DNA from: Caprella mutica
Lineage: Eukaryota > Arthropoda > Malacostraca > Amphipoda > Caprellidae
Direction: 5' to 3'
Length of the DNA: 64,000 nt
NCBI GenBank assembly: GCA_947561585.1
Contig: CANNZV010000113.1
Location: forward strand, 115,999-179,998
Shown piece after piece: positions 15,001 through 26,109 of this stretch. Made by a program: the position numbers and the translations under genes. Positions within the stretch are counted from its first letter, which is position 1. The number at the start of each line of letters is the position of its first letter. The notes below the pieces were generated by a model that was not told where the DNA came from, searched no databases, and saw only the letters and a list, made by a program, of their open reading frames with translations.

Positions 15001-18000
15001 CTGTCAGTCACACTAAGTAATTCTGATATCAGTTCAATAAATGGATAATGTCTGTCTGTCAGTCTTACTATAAGTAATTCTGATATCGGTTCAATAAATG
15101 GATAATGTCTGTCTGTCAGTCACACTATAAGTAATTCTGATATCAGTTCAATAAATGGATAGTGTCTGTCTGTCAGTCACACTAAGTAATTCTGATATCA
15201 GTTCAATAAATGGATAGTGTCTGTCTGTCAGTCACACTAAGTAATTCTGATATCAGTTCAATAAATGGATAGTGTCTGTCTGTCAGTCACACTAAGTAAT
15301 TCTGATATCAGTTCAATAAAAGAATAGTGTCTGTCTGTCAGTCACACTAAATAATTCTGATATCAGTTCAATAAACGGATAGTGTCTGTCTGTCAGTCAC
15401 ACTAAGTTATTCTGATATCAGTTTAATAAATGGATAGTGTCTGTCTGTCAGTCACACTAAGTTATTCTGATATCAGTTCAATAAATGAATAGTGTCTGTC
15501 TGTCAGTCACACTGAGTAATTCTGATATCAGTTCAATAAATGGATAGTGTCTGTCTGTCAGTCACACTAAGTAATTCTGATATCAGTTCAATAAATGGAT
15601 AGTGTCTGTCTGTCAGTCACACTAAGTAATTCTGATATCAGTTCAATAAACGGATAGTGTCTGTCTGTCAGTCACACTAAGTAATTCTGAAATCAGTTCA
15701 ATAAATGGATAGTGTCTGTTTGTCAGTCACACTAAGTAATTCTGATATCAGTTTAATAAATGGATAGTGTCTGTCTGTCAGTCACACTAAGTTATTCTGA
15801 TATCAGTTTAATAAATGGATAGTGTCTGTCTATCAGTCACACTAAGTTATTTTGATATCAGTTCAATAAATGGATAGTGTCTGTCTGTCAGTCACACTAA
15901 GTTATTTTGATATCAGTTCAATAAATGGATAGTGTCTGTCTGTCAGTCACACTAAGTAATTCTGATATCAGTTCAATAAATGGTTAGTGTCTGTCTGTCA
16001 GTCACACTAAGTAATTCTGATATCAGTTCAATGAATGGATTTGTGTCTGTCTGTCAGTCACACTAAGTAATTCTGATATCAGTTCAATAAATGGATAGTG
16101 TCTGTCTGTCAGTCACACTAAGTAATTCTGATATCAGTTCAATAAATGGATGGTGTCTGTCTGTCAGTCACACTAAGTAATTCTGATATCAGTTCAATAA
16201 ATGGATTGTGTCTGTCTGTCAGTCACACTAAGTAATTCTGATATCAGTTCATTAAATGGATAGTGTCTGTCTGTCAGTCACACTAAGTTATTCTGATATC
16301 AGTTTAATAAATGGATAGTGTCTGTCTGTCAGTCACACTAAGTTATTCTGATATCAGTTCAATAAATGGATAATGTCTGTCTGTCAGTCACACTATAAGT
16401 AATTCTGATATCGGTTCAATAAATGGATAATGTCTGTCTGTCAGTCACACTATAAGTAATTCTGATATCAGTTCAATAAATGGATAGTGTCTGTCTGTCA
16501 GTCACACTAAGTAATTCTGATATCAGTTCAATAAACGGATAGTGTCTGTTTGTCAGTCACACTAAGTTATTCTGATATCAGTTTAATAAATGGATAGTGT
16601 CTGTCTGTCAGTCACACTAAGTTATTCTGATATCAGTTCAATAAATGGATAGTGTCTGTCTGTCAGTCACACTAAGTAATTTTGATATCAGTTCAATAAA
16701 TGGATAGTGTCTGTCTGTCAGTCGCACTAAGTAATTCTGATATCAGTTCAATAAATGGATAATGTCTGTCTGTCAGTCACACTATAAGTAATTCTGATAT
16801 CAGTTCAATAAATGGATAATGTCTGTCTGTCAGTCACACTATAAGTAATTCTGATATCAGTTCAATAAATGGATAGTGTCTGTCTGTCAGTCACACTAAG
16901 TAATTCTGATATCAGTTCAATATATGGATAGTGTCTGTCTGTCAGTCACACTAAGTTATTCTGATATCAGTTTAATAAATGGATAGTGTCTGTCTGTCAG
17001 TCACACTAAGTTATTCTGATATCAGTTCAATAAATGGATAGTGTCTGTCTGTCAGTCACACTAAGTAATTCTGATATCAGTTCAATAAATGGATAGTGTC
17101 TGTCTGTCAGTCACACTAAGTAATTCTGATATCAGTTCAATAAATGGATAGTGTCTGTCTGTCAGTCACACTAAGTAATTCTGATATCAGTTCAATAAAC
17201 GGATAGTGTCTGTTTGTCAGTCACACTAAGTTATTCTGATATCAGTTTAATAAATGGATAGTGTCTGTCTGTCAGTCACACTAAGTAATTCTGATATCAC
17301 TTCAATAAACGGATAGTGTCTGTTTGTCAGTCACACTAAGTTATTCTGATATCAGTTTTATAAATGGATAGTGTCTGTCTGTCAGTCACACTAAGTAATT
17401 CTGATATCAGTTCAATAAACGGATAGTGTCTGTTTGTCAGTCACACTAAGTTATTCTGATATCAGTTTAATAAATGGATAGTGTCTGTCTGTCAGTCACA
17501 CTAAGTTATTCTGATATCAGTTCAATAAATGGATAGTGTCTGTCTGTCAGTCACACTAAGTAATTCTGATATCAGTTCAATAAATGGATAGTGTCTGTCT
17601 GTCAGTCACACTAAGTAATTCTGATATCAGTTCAATAAATGGATAGTGTCTGTCTGTCAGTCACACTAAGTAATTCTGATATCAGTTCAATGAATGGATT
17701 GTGTCTGTCTGTCAGTCACACTAAGTAATTCTGATATCAGTTCAATAAATGGATAGTGTCTGTCTGTCAGTCACACTAAGTAATTCTGATATCAGTTCAA
17801 TAAATGGATAATGTCTGTCTGTCAGTCACACTATAAGTAATTCTGATATCGGTTCAATAAATGGATAATGTCTGTATGTCAGTCACACTATAAGTAATTC
17901 TGATATCAGTTCAATAAATGGATAGTGTCTGTCTGTCAGTCACACTAAGTAATTCTGATATCAGTTCAATAAACGGATAGTGTCTGTTTGTCAGTCACAC

Positions 18001-20926
18001 TAAGTTATTCTGATATCAGTTTAATAAATGGATAGTGTCTGTCTGTCAGTCACACTAAGTTATTCTGATATCAGTTCAATAAATGGATAGTGTCTGTCTG
18101 TCAGTCACACTAAGTAATTTTGATATCAGTTCAATAAATGGATAGTGTCTGTCTGTCAGTCACACTAAGTAATTCTGATATCAGTTCAATAAATGGATAA
18201 TGTCTGTCTGTCAGTCACACTATAAGTAATTCTGATATCAGTTCAATAAATGGATAATGTCTGTCTGTCAGTCACACTATAAGTAATTCTGATATCAGTT
18301 CAATAAATGGATAGTGTCTGTCTGTCAGTCACACTAAGTAATTCTGATATCAAATCAATATATGGATAGTGTCTGTCTGTCAGTCACACTAAGTTATTCT
18401 GATATCAGTTTAATAAATGGATAGTGTCTGTCTGTCAGTCACACTAAGTTATTCTGATATCAGTTCAATAAATGGATAGTGTCTGTCTGTCAGTCACACT
18501 AAGTAATTCTGATATCAGTTCAATAAATGGATAGTGTCTGTCTGTCAGTCACACTAAGTAATTCTGATATCAGTTCAATAAATGGATAGTGTCTGTCTGT
18601 CAGTCACACTAAGTTATTCTGATATCAGTTTAATAAATGGATAGTGTCTGTCTGTCAGTCACACTAAGTAATTCTGATATCAGTTCAATAAATGGATAGT
18701 GTCTGTCTGTCAGTCACACTAAGTAATTCTGATATCAGTTCAATAAATGGATAGTGTCTGTCTGTCAGTCACACTAAGTTATTCTGATATCAGTTTAATA
18801 AATGGATAGTGTCTGTCTGTCAGTCACACTAAGTAATTCTGATATCAGTTCAATAAATGGATAGTGTCTGTCTGTCAGTCACACTAAGTAATTCTGATAT
18901 CAGTTCAATAAATGGATAATGTCTGTCTGTCAGTCTTACTATAAGTAATTCTGATATCGGTTCAATAAATGGATAATGTCTGTCTGTCAGTCACACTATA
19001 AGTAATTCTGATATCAGTTCAATAAATGGATAGTGTCTGTCTGTCAGTCACACTAAGTAATTCTGATATCAGTTCAATAAATGGATAGTGTCTGTCTGTC
19101 AGTCACACTAAGTAATTCTGATATCAGTTCAATAAATGGATAGTGTCTGTCTGTCAGTCACACTAAGTAATTCTGATATCAGTTCAATAAAAGAATAGTG
19201 TCTGTCTGTCAGTCACACTAAATAATTCTGATATCAGTTCAATAAACGGATAGTGTCTGTCTGTCAGTCACACTAAGTTATTCTGATATCAGTTTAATAA
19301 ATGGATAGTGTCTGTCTGTCAGTCACACTAAGTTATTCTGATATCAGTTCAATAAATGAATAGTGTCTGTCTGTCAGTCACACTGAGTAATTCTGATATC
19401 AGTTCAATAAATGGATAGTGTCTGTCTGTCAGTCACACTAAGTAATTCTGATATCAGTTCAATAAATGGATAGTGTCTGTCTGTCAGTCACACTAAGTAA
19501 TTCTGATATCAGTTCAATAAACGGATAGTGTCTGTCTGTCAGTCACACTAAGTAATTCTGATATCAGTTCAATAAATGGATAGTGTCTGTCTGTCAGTCA
19601 CACTAAGTAATTCTGAAATCAGTTCAATAAATGGATAGTGTCTGTTTGTCAGTCACACTAAGTAATTCTGATATCAGTTTAATAAATGGATAGTGTCTGT
19701 CTGTCAGTCACACTAAGTTATTCTGATATCAGTTTAATAAATGGATAGTGTCTGTCTATCAGTCACACTAAGTTATTTTGATATCAGTTCAATAAATGGA
19801 TAGTGTCTGTCTGTCAGTCACACTAAGTTATTTTGATATCAGTTCAATAAATGGATAGTGTCTGTCTGTCAGTCACACTAAGTAATTCTGATATCAGTTC
19901 AATAAATGGTTAGTGTCTGTCTGTCAGTCACACTAAGTAATTCTGATATCAGTTCAATGAATGGATTTGTGTCTGTCTGTCAGTCACACTAAGTAATTCT
20001 GATATCAGTTCAATAAATGGATAGTGTCTGTCTGTCAGTCACACTAAGTAATTCTGATATCAGTTCAATAAATGGATGGTGTCTGTCTGTCAGTCACACT
20101 AAGTAATTCTGATATCAGTTCAATAAATGGATTGTGTCTGTCTGTCAGTCACACTAAGTAATTCTGATATCAGTTCATTAAATGGATAGTGTCTGTCTGT
20201 CAGTCACACTAAGTTATTCTGATATCAGTTTAATAAATGGATAGTGTCTGTCTGTCAGTCACACTAAGTAATTCTGATATCAGTTCAATAAATGGATAGT
20301 GTCTGTCTGTCAGTCACACTAAGTAATTCTGATATCAGTTCAATAAATGGATAGTGTCTGTCTGTCAGTCACACTATAAGTAATTCTGATATCAGTTCAA
20401 TAAATGGATAGTGTCTGTCTGTCAGTCACACTAAGTAATTCTTATATCAGTTCAATAAATGGATAGTGTCTGTCAGTCACACTATGTTATTCTGATATCA
20501 GTTCAATAAATGGATAGTGTCTGTCGGTCAGTCACACTAAGTAATTCTGATATCAGTTCAATAAATGGATAGTGTCTGTCTGTCAGTCACACTAAGTAAT
20601 TCTGATATCAGTTTAATAAATGGATAGTGTCTGTCTGTCAGTCACACTAAGTAATTCTGATATCAGTTCAATAAATGGATAGTGTCTGTCTGTCAGTCAC
20701 ACTAAGTAATTCTGATATCGGTTCAATAAATGGATAGTGTCTGTCTGTCAGTCACACTAAGTAATTCTGATATCAGTTCAATAAATGGATAGTGTCTGTC
20801 TGTCAGTCACACTAAGTAATTCTGATATCAGTTCAATAAATGGATAGTGTCTGTCTGTCTGTCAGTCACACTAAGTAATTCTGATATCAGTTCAATAAAT
20901 GGATAGTGTCAGTCTGTCAGTCACAC
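1..20926. repeat. 55-bp satellite array with higher-order structure
   Basis: About 380 head-to-tail copies of a 55-bp monomer (first two start at 1 and 56). Variants include a 57-bp form with an inserted TA (CACTATAAGTAATT), and forms with AAACGG, TGTTTGTCAG or GATATCACTTC. The monomer holds the perfect palindrome CTGATATCAG and a short dyad AGTGT...ACACT. Rare variants recur at long fixed spacings, which defines a higher-order repeat of about 5.7 kb. The array begins outside the window. It ends with a monomer reading GTCAGTCTGTCAG, the same terminal variant as the second array at 49,484. No ORF or host gene lies in it. It looks like satellite DNA, but whether it is centromeric or interstitial cannot be told from sequence. 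Confidence 0.97.
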
Positions 20927-21342
20927 CATAATCTTTCTTTGCCCATCATAATCTCTCATTACCCACCATAATCTTTCATTGCCCACCATAATCATTCGTT
21001 ACCCACCATAATCTTTTTATGCCTACCATAATCATTCATTGCCCACCATAATCATTCATTGCCCACTATAATCTTTCGTTGCCCACCATAATCTTTAATT
21101 GCCCACCATATTCATTCATTGCCCACCATAATTTTTCATTGCCCATCATAATCTTTCATTGGCCACCATAAATTTTCATTGCCTACCATAATCTTTCATT
21201 GCCCACTATAATCATTCATTGCCCACCATATTCACTCATTGTCCACCATAATCTTTCATTGCCTACCATAATCTTTCTTTGCCCACCATAATCTTTCATT
21301 GCCCAATATAATCATTCTTTGCCCACCATAATCTTCCATTGC
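20924..21342. repeat. 20-bp minisatellite
   Basis: About 21 tandem copies of a 20-bp unit close to ACCATAATCTTTCATTGCCC, with frequent substitutions. It follows the 55-bp array with no spacer and ends 12 bp before the left terminus of the foldback-like unit. The same junctions occur at 49,483-50,081, so the minisatellite belongs to the duplicated module. Confidence 0.95.
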
Positions 21343-21353
21343 TCTCTTCTATC

Positions 21354-21440
21354 ATTTTCTAGCTTTGTTACTTAATATAAATTTGGTAAATCAGATCTCT
21401 ACAGGGAAATAATTCTTTTCATATCTTATGCGTGTATTTT
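21354..21440 (+). repeat. Left terminal inverted repeat of the unit, copy 1
   Basis: It starts ATTTTCTAGCTTTGTTACTT and continues through ACAGGGAAATAATTC to about TTATGCGTGTAT. The reverse complement, with few differences, is at 63,395-63,479 at the right end of copy 2. The sequence left of this point is minisatellite here and unrelated single-copy DNA to the right of 63,479, so this is the likely outer boundary of the unit. Confidence 0.7.
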
Positions 21441-21671
21441 TATATCATTTCATATGTTTTCAAATGTTGTCAGTTTTTACATTACAAGGGGACGTGTCTA
21501 TAAAAAATCTTATACAATACATTCTTTATTAGTTACTAATTTTGTTGACAGACGTTTTGTCAACAATTTTCTTAAATGGAATATTAACACTCTCTAATGT
21601 TACAAAACATGTACTTTAACAGAATTATGTATCAAACGATCAAATTACAAAATAGAATTATGGTTAAAAAG

Positions 21672-21884
21672 AAAGCTATTAAATAAGTTTCAATCGTTTT
21701 TCTAATTTATTACTAAACCAGAACTACTCGATAGTACCAAATTATTTTAAAGTAATTTGAAATATTGTATATGCTATTGTCGTACTAAATAATGAAATCA
21801 TTAAAAACTAAAGGAATAAATCCACACACAAAGAACATTCTTAAATTTAATTATATGTTTTTAAGTAGCCTCGTATCACAACTG
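21672..21884 (+). repeat. Left arm of distal inverted repeat
   Basis: About 210 bp running from GAAAGCTATTAAAT to GCCTCGTATCACAACTG. It is present in reverse complement at 46,153-46,373, and in copy 2 at 50,412-50,624 paired with 62,673-62,893. Similarity stops sharply at CACAACTG on both arms. Confidence 0.85.
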
Positions 21885-22500
21885 CCTATTAGTATCTTGC
21901 CGTGTTTACTCGGGTAAAGGTGTATATTTTCCTGTAGCTATGATAATATTAATGGTAATATATTAGATCTGTAATATTATGTAATAAGCTCATATTTTTC
22001 TTGGAGAGGTTTCTAATATTTATTAGTACATGATCAAAATTTGAAAATGGGATACCGTTACATTTTCTATTTCAAGCCAACTACTTGTTTCTAAGAATAA
22101 CTTTTTGGTAAAAAAAATAATCTAAAATGTCGGTAAACATTCAACGGTTAGTACTTTATATAAAATCTAGTCATTCAATCTAGGATTATATCTCAATTAC
22201 CGAACACTTGCCGTAGTCGAACAGTGGGCATTTACCAACTGATAATGACTTGTTAATGACAAATCTGACGATACAAATCTTTTTATTATGAAACATAAAT
22301 TATTGAGAGGAAATTTTTTTTAAGTTATAAAAATCACAAACGTAACTCGACCCAAAAATATTAAATTACTTCAAAATAATTCATTATTATTGCGTAGTTT
22401 TGGTTTAGTATCAAAGTAGAATACAACTGAAATTTACTATCAGTTATATTAATTGCAAGTTAATTTGATAGACAAAATAATTTGTAAATGTTCAAATTTA
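21885..22500. other. AT-rich non-coding stretch
   Basis: I see no gene, tandem array or recognisable element here. The sequence is nearly identical to 50,625-51,240 in copy 2, so it is part of the duplicated unit. Confidence 0.7.
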
Positions 22501-23165
22501 TTCTCTGATCTTTGGGTAACTTTTTTTAGCGTATCCTCACTACTCACCAAATTCACATTAATGAATTATTTTTTGGAGATTAGTAACACTAATGTATGTT
22601 CATTTCCATAATTTAACAAGGCCTAGTGGTGTAGTGGCTAACACATCAGACTTCAAATCTGATGACCCGGGTTCGATTCCCTGCGAGGCCTTCACTTTTC
22701 ACAATTTTTATAACTTCTTCAATTTCCTTCATTTTCTTCATTCTATAATTAACTCCGTAAAACTGTGACAATACCACATTAAAGGCAATGGAAATAACGT
22801 GCTGGTCAGAGGTTTTTGTACCGCCATATTTATTGCTAACTTTCAACTGTTTTATTGTATTTGATAAATAGTTTGTGATAACTCTTTGAGTAGCTTTGGA
22901 ATTACTTCGAGTATTACCGACCCTAAAGACACTAAATCACTGATTATTAGATATCAGAAGAAAAAAGAGACAGGTAATTAAGTCATTTATTGTCTAATTA
23001 TTCAACTTCACAGTTTTTATTTATAGTACTCAGACAAAGTAAATCAAATATTAATTTAATTACCGTAGACTAAGAAAATAATTAACAGGTAAAATTATTG
23101 CCTGTAATATTAGCACTCCTTTGATTTTATTTAATAGTAAGTACATTAAATTGTATTTTGTTTTG
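22500..23165 (+). repeat. tRNA-bearing block A
   Basis: This block of about 650 bp resembles 30,760-31,570. The similarity covers about 120 bp upstream of the tRNA-like gene (TTAGTAACACTAATRTATGT, TTTCCATAATTTAACAAGG), the tRNA-like gene, and downstream parts with CTCGTAAAACTGTGAC-like text, GTTTGTGATAACTCTTTGAG and ATTACCGTAGACT. It therefore looks like one of two or three old local duplicates (the third, shorter, at 33,830-34,060) rather than a chance tRNA insertion. Confidence 0.7.
22620..22691 (+). tRNA. tRNA-Gln-like gene, anticodon UCA (reads UGA), degenerate
   Basis: It folds as a cloverleaf with D-stem GTGT/ACAC, anticodon stem TCAGA/TCTGA and loop CTTCAAA, giving anticodon TCA at 22,653-22,655. 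The T-arm is CCGGG-TTCGATT-CCCTG. There is one acceptor mismatch (A6:G67) and one T-stem mismatch. Pol III A box (TGGTGTAGTGG) and B box (GGTTCGATTCC) are both canonical, and a TTTT run follows 7 bp downstream. The body resembles eukaryotic tRNA-Gln more than the long-variable-arm tRNA-Sec, whose extra arm is absent. The copy-2 counterpart at 51,360 has anticodon TTA. It may be a pseudogene. Confidence 0.6.
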
Positions 23166-23800
23166 ATATTAATAAAGATTACATGGTTTATACAGATAGA
23201 CTCTCTGGATGACCAACTGAATTCAGAATTAACAAAGGACAAACAACGTCAATGTCCTTGATATCAGCAGTCAGAAAGTGCTTTGTTGATCTAGGGGAAC
23301 CCGTACCATTCAGATGTGACAATGGACCTCAATTTTCACCAAGAGATTTCAGGTTATTTCTCAAACGGTGGGGAGTGAACTTCGAGCAGTCAAGTCCATG
23401 TTTTCCCTTGTCCAACTGTCATGCTGTGGCTTCAGGCAAAGAAAACTCTTATCAAGAAAACAACTGATGCATGAAATATAGACTCTGAGGAAAATTTACT
23501 AGGACTAACGGAGTGGCGAAACAACCCAAATGAAACAGGATGTTCTTCAGCTGATGTGGTATTCGGACACTCTCTCAAATCACCGCTACCAGCACATCTG
23601 AAATATTTCCAAAGTAAGTGGAAGGAAGAGAAGATATGATTTGGATTTGATGAAACAGAAAATGAGGAAATATTTCGATAGGAGTTCTGCTTGTCAGAAA
23701 AACTTGGCAGTTGGAACAGAAGAGTTTATAGAAGATCCAAGATCATTGAAGTGGGATTCGACTGCAACAGTTAACAACAGAAAAATATCAAATTAAGTAT
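23150..23800 (+). pseudogene. Ty3/Gypsy integrase remnant
   Basis: A decayed integrase core and C-terminus read in shifting frames. In order: a DRLSG-P motif with a TGA where family members have Trp (about 23,196-23,216); ISAVRKCFVDLG; then CDNGPQFS carrying the catalytic-core Asp (about 23,318); then RWGVNF. After a frame change come LLGLTEWRNNPNETG, VFGHSLKSPLPAH, and finally VGTEEFIEDPRSLKWDSTA near 23,715-23,770. These match the usual order of Gypsy-type integrases (catalytic DDE core, then the chromo/GPY-like tail). Protease, RT and RNase H are absent. Copy 2 keeps only the first part (51,890-52,086) because of a deletion of about 550 bp. It encodes no functional protein. Confidence 0.85.
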
Positions 23801-23805
23801 GTATA

Positions 23806-24020
23806 GAATTTTGTTAGAAGATCGAAATTATTAAGTTGTTCCATAACTTGGAACTTACCCCGTTATAATATTAAACTAGATAAATAATATTTTGTTATTT
23901 GATCGAAAATGTGGAACAGTTCGATAGCTTGGAACTCACTCCGTTGATATATTTAATTAGGTAATAATATTTTGTTATATGATCGAAAATGTGAAACTGT
24001 TCGATAACTAGGATTTTGTA
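23806..24020 (+). repeat. 81-bp direct repeats after the Gypsy remnant
   Basis: Three imperfect units start near 23,806, 23,887 and 23,968. They share TTTTGTTATWTGATCGAAAA, GTTCGATARCT and CTCACYCCGTT. A more degenerate unit continues after the insertion, at about 24,956-25,030. They directly follow the integrase C-terminus, so they could be 3' non-coding or LTR sequence of that element. Confidence 0.6.
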
Positions 24021-24927
24021 TAGAAATAAGTTTTTATAGTATAAAGTAGGATAATTGAAGTCAGTAACAACAAATTAAATTAGACTTTGTAATGAACTAA
24101 TTACCTTTTTAATGGCGTAAATGACTATTTACAAGTAGATGATAGTAAACATAATTAAGAATTATATAAAATAAGGCGGAGAGCAGATCGGCTGACTGGA
24201 TTGGACGAATGGACAACGCTGACTTTTGAAAGTAGAGGTCTCGACCAATGAGGATCCAGAAAGCACAGGTACAGCTGTGGATTGGTAAAGAAAGATTAAC
24301 AACTTTTACCAAAATCCAATCTACGCCCACAATTATAAAATCCATTAACTCATTAAGTTATGGATTTCATCTACTCATCAATAAATGTGAAACATAATAA
24401 TTTTGGGTTCTTCCACTCACATTGCCAAAGTATACTCACTCGCACAACATCAATTAAATTGTGAACTTACACTATATTAGATGTTGACAGGCGTCAGCTT
24501 CAGTTTTCCATCTCTCCGAACTACTTCAGCTGCACGTGTAACAGGCTATGTTAGTCCCAAGGTTTCGCATGCTCAGCAATGCGCTCTCAGAGGAAAGCAC
24601 CCAATTCAACCAGACAGTACAGGCCTCTCCGCGGCCTCACGGCCACTCTCGCTGGAGATTCTCACTCTTCCATGATCACAACGTATCCACTAGTGTTAAC
24701 AGGGCGAGTGATTAATGGCAACTGCCGTCTCAATTCCTCCAACCCTGCGAATTCATATCAAAAGCAAGAATTAGGGGCAGGGCAACTCATACTCAGATGT
24801 GTGTGACAATATGAGTGGCCCATTCATAAATAGTTAAATTTCAATAATATTAATGAGCAACAAAATATGAATAATTATAAAATGGTTTTTATTAATGAAC
24901 TAAGTTTAATGAGAATAATTATTCTAC
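24021..24927. mobile_element. 0.9-kb insertion, solo-LTR- or hAT-like
   Basis: The stretch is flanked by the direct repeat ATTTTGTA (24,013-24,020 and 24,928-24,935), and copy 2 has a single ATTTTGTA at 52,206-52,213, so this is an insertion. An 8-bp target duplication would suit hAT-type elements, but the ends (TAGAAATAAG.../...ATTATTCTAC) form only weak inverted repeats. Alternatively it is a solo LTR bounded TGTATAGAA...TTCTACA, with a TATA-like ATTATAAAA near 24,332 and AATAAA near 24,381; the target duplication would then be only about 3-4 bp. Part of it (24,481-24,806) is distinctly richer in G+C than its surroundings, with no recognisable protein. Confidence 0.75.
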
Positions 24928-25046
24928 ATTTTGTACCTTTGAAATTTAATATTAGATAACAATTTTTTCATTATATGTTCGATAATGTAGTGCTGTTCGA
25001 TAACTTGAAACCTGATCGATCGAAAATGGAGTTGATCAGCTCAGAG

Positions 25047-25054
25047 TGACGTCA
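25047..25054. promoter_or_regulatory. CRE-like palindrome TGACGTCA
   Basis: A perfect 8-bp TGACGTCA lies within AGAGTGACGTCACAGT. This is the binding consensus of CREB/ATF bZIP factors. The same palindrome in related context occurs at 29,238, 52,327 and 54,286, and at 63,686 in flanking DNA. The MITE insertion at 25,059 split its 3' flank. A function is not shown. Confidence 0.4.
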
Positions 25055-25058
25055 CAGT

Positions 25059-25549
25059 CAAGGTTTATAGACTATAACAGGTTAAACGAATGGGGGAAAA
25101 ATTGCCATTGAGAAGACAATATTTTCTGTCTTCCTTCTTGAATATCTCTTAAACGGTAGATTAAACTTGCGCGTGAGTCAGAATAGAATTCTTTAGAATT
25201 TAATAATCTATCGAATGGTACAAAAAATATTTCAAAGAAATGGTTATTACCACTGTTAAAAGAACATAAAGCTAACTGCTATCACGTCGTTGTCCGTTGA
25301 TTTATGGGTACTAGTCAACATTTTCATCCGCTTTAATTACTGTAGCTAAACACCTAAAATAAGAACAAACATAATATTGCAATAATAAAATAAGAAATAA
25401 ACAATGTAAAATGTCAATTATTTGTAACATAGGTTTCATAGGTTTTAATCTAAAGATAAAGTTTTCATATAAAGAAATTGTAGACTCAGCTCTTAGTAAC
25501 ATTTCGTACTATTTCTATTCGTTTGACATGTTATAGTCTATGAACCTTG
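25059..25549. mobile_element. 491-bp MITE with 8-bp target duplication
   Basis: Terminal inverted repeats of about 31 bp begin CAAGGTTTATAGACTATAAC on the left and, in reverse complement, CAAGGTTCATAGACTATAAC on the right, with three mismatches over the arm. The direct repeat GTCACAGT flanks it (25,051-25,058 and 25,550-25,557). Copy 2 has the empty site with a single GTCACAGT (52,331-52,338). It has no coding capacity. An 8-bp duplication fits the hAT or P superfamilies, but the termini do not let me choose. Confidence 0.9.
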
Positions 25550-25914
25550 GTCACAGTAACTATGGAATTAAATCATTTCCTGCTGCAAAATTTATACAAT
25601 TTAACAAACGAATGTCGTAGCATGGATGAGTAATTTGGGATTATTTTCATTTATTTTGTTCTTTAGGGTGAAAATCATCAGAAATTAACTGAATTCTCAT
25701 CCTTATGATTTCAAGTTAATTAAAATTATTATATTTTATTGTTTTCTGAGCTACTAGCATCTGTCTTTGAAAATTATGCGTGAAATTTATAGATGAAATG
25801 TATCAATAATGATGTCATTTAAAATAAATGTAAAAACTTAAAACCGCTTGAAATTATTAAAATGATTATATACATAATTTCAGTATAAATTAATAAAAAA
25901 TTATGAAAAAAAAT

Positions 25915-25998
25915 GATCCTCTTCTTCGCTGGGTCTTGGACTCGGGTCCTCTTCGCTGAAGTCCATTACGTTAACAACTCGGCCACGCCCTCCTCTAG
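25915..25998 (-). repeat. tRNA-derived SINE-like sequence
   Basis: On the minus strand it reads GGGCGTGGCCGAGTTGTTAA (A-box-like) followed about 35 nt later by GACCCGAGTCC (a degenerate B box) and an A/T-rich tail. The anticodon arm does not fold well. Copy 2 (52,690-52,765) has lost about 16 bp across the A box. Confidence 0.6.
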
Positions 25999-26109
25999 AA
26001 ACACTGCTGGAACTTATATATTAGTTACTTCCCGCTGAGATTTGAAAAATAATAGAGAATTAATGTATTTTAGATGGGGAAAGCGGTGATTATCTTCATA
26101 AAAGAGATT

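Noticed and set aside
22620..22691. tRNA-Sec (anticodon UCA)
   Set aside because: It lacks the long variable arm and the extended acceptor/D stems of selenocysteine tRNA; the body is tRNA-Gln-like.
24481..24806. Possible small coding exon in the G+C-rich part of the 0.9-kb insertion
   Set aside because: Two overlapping frames are equally open, there is no recognisable domain, and it lies in an insertion missing from copy 2.
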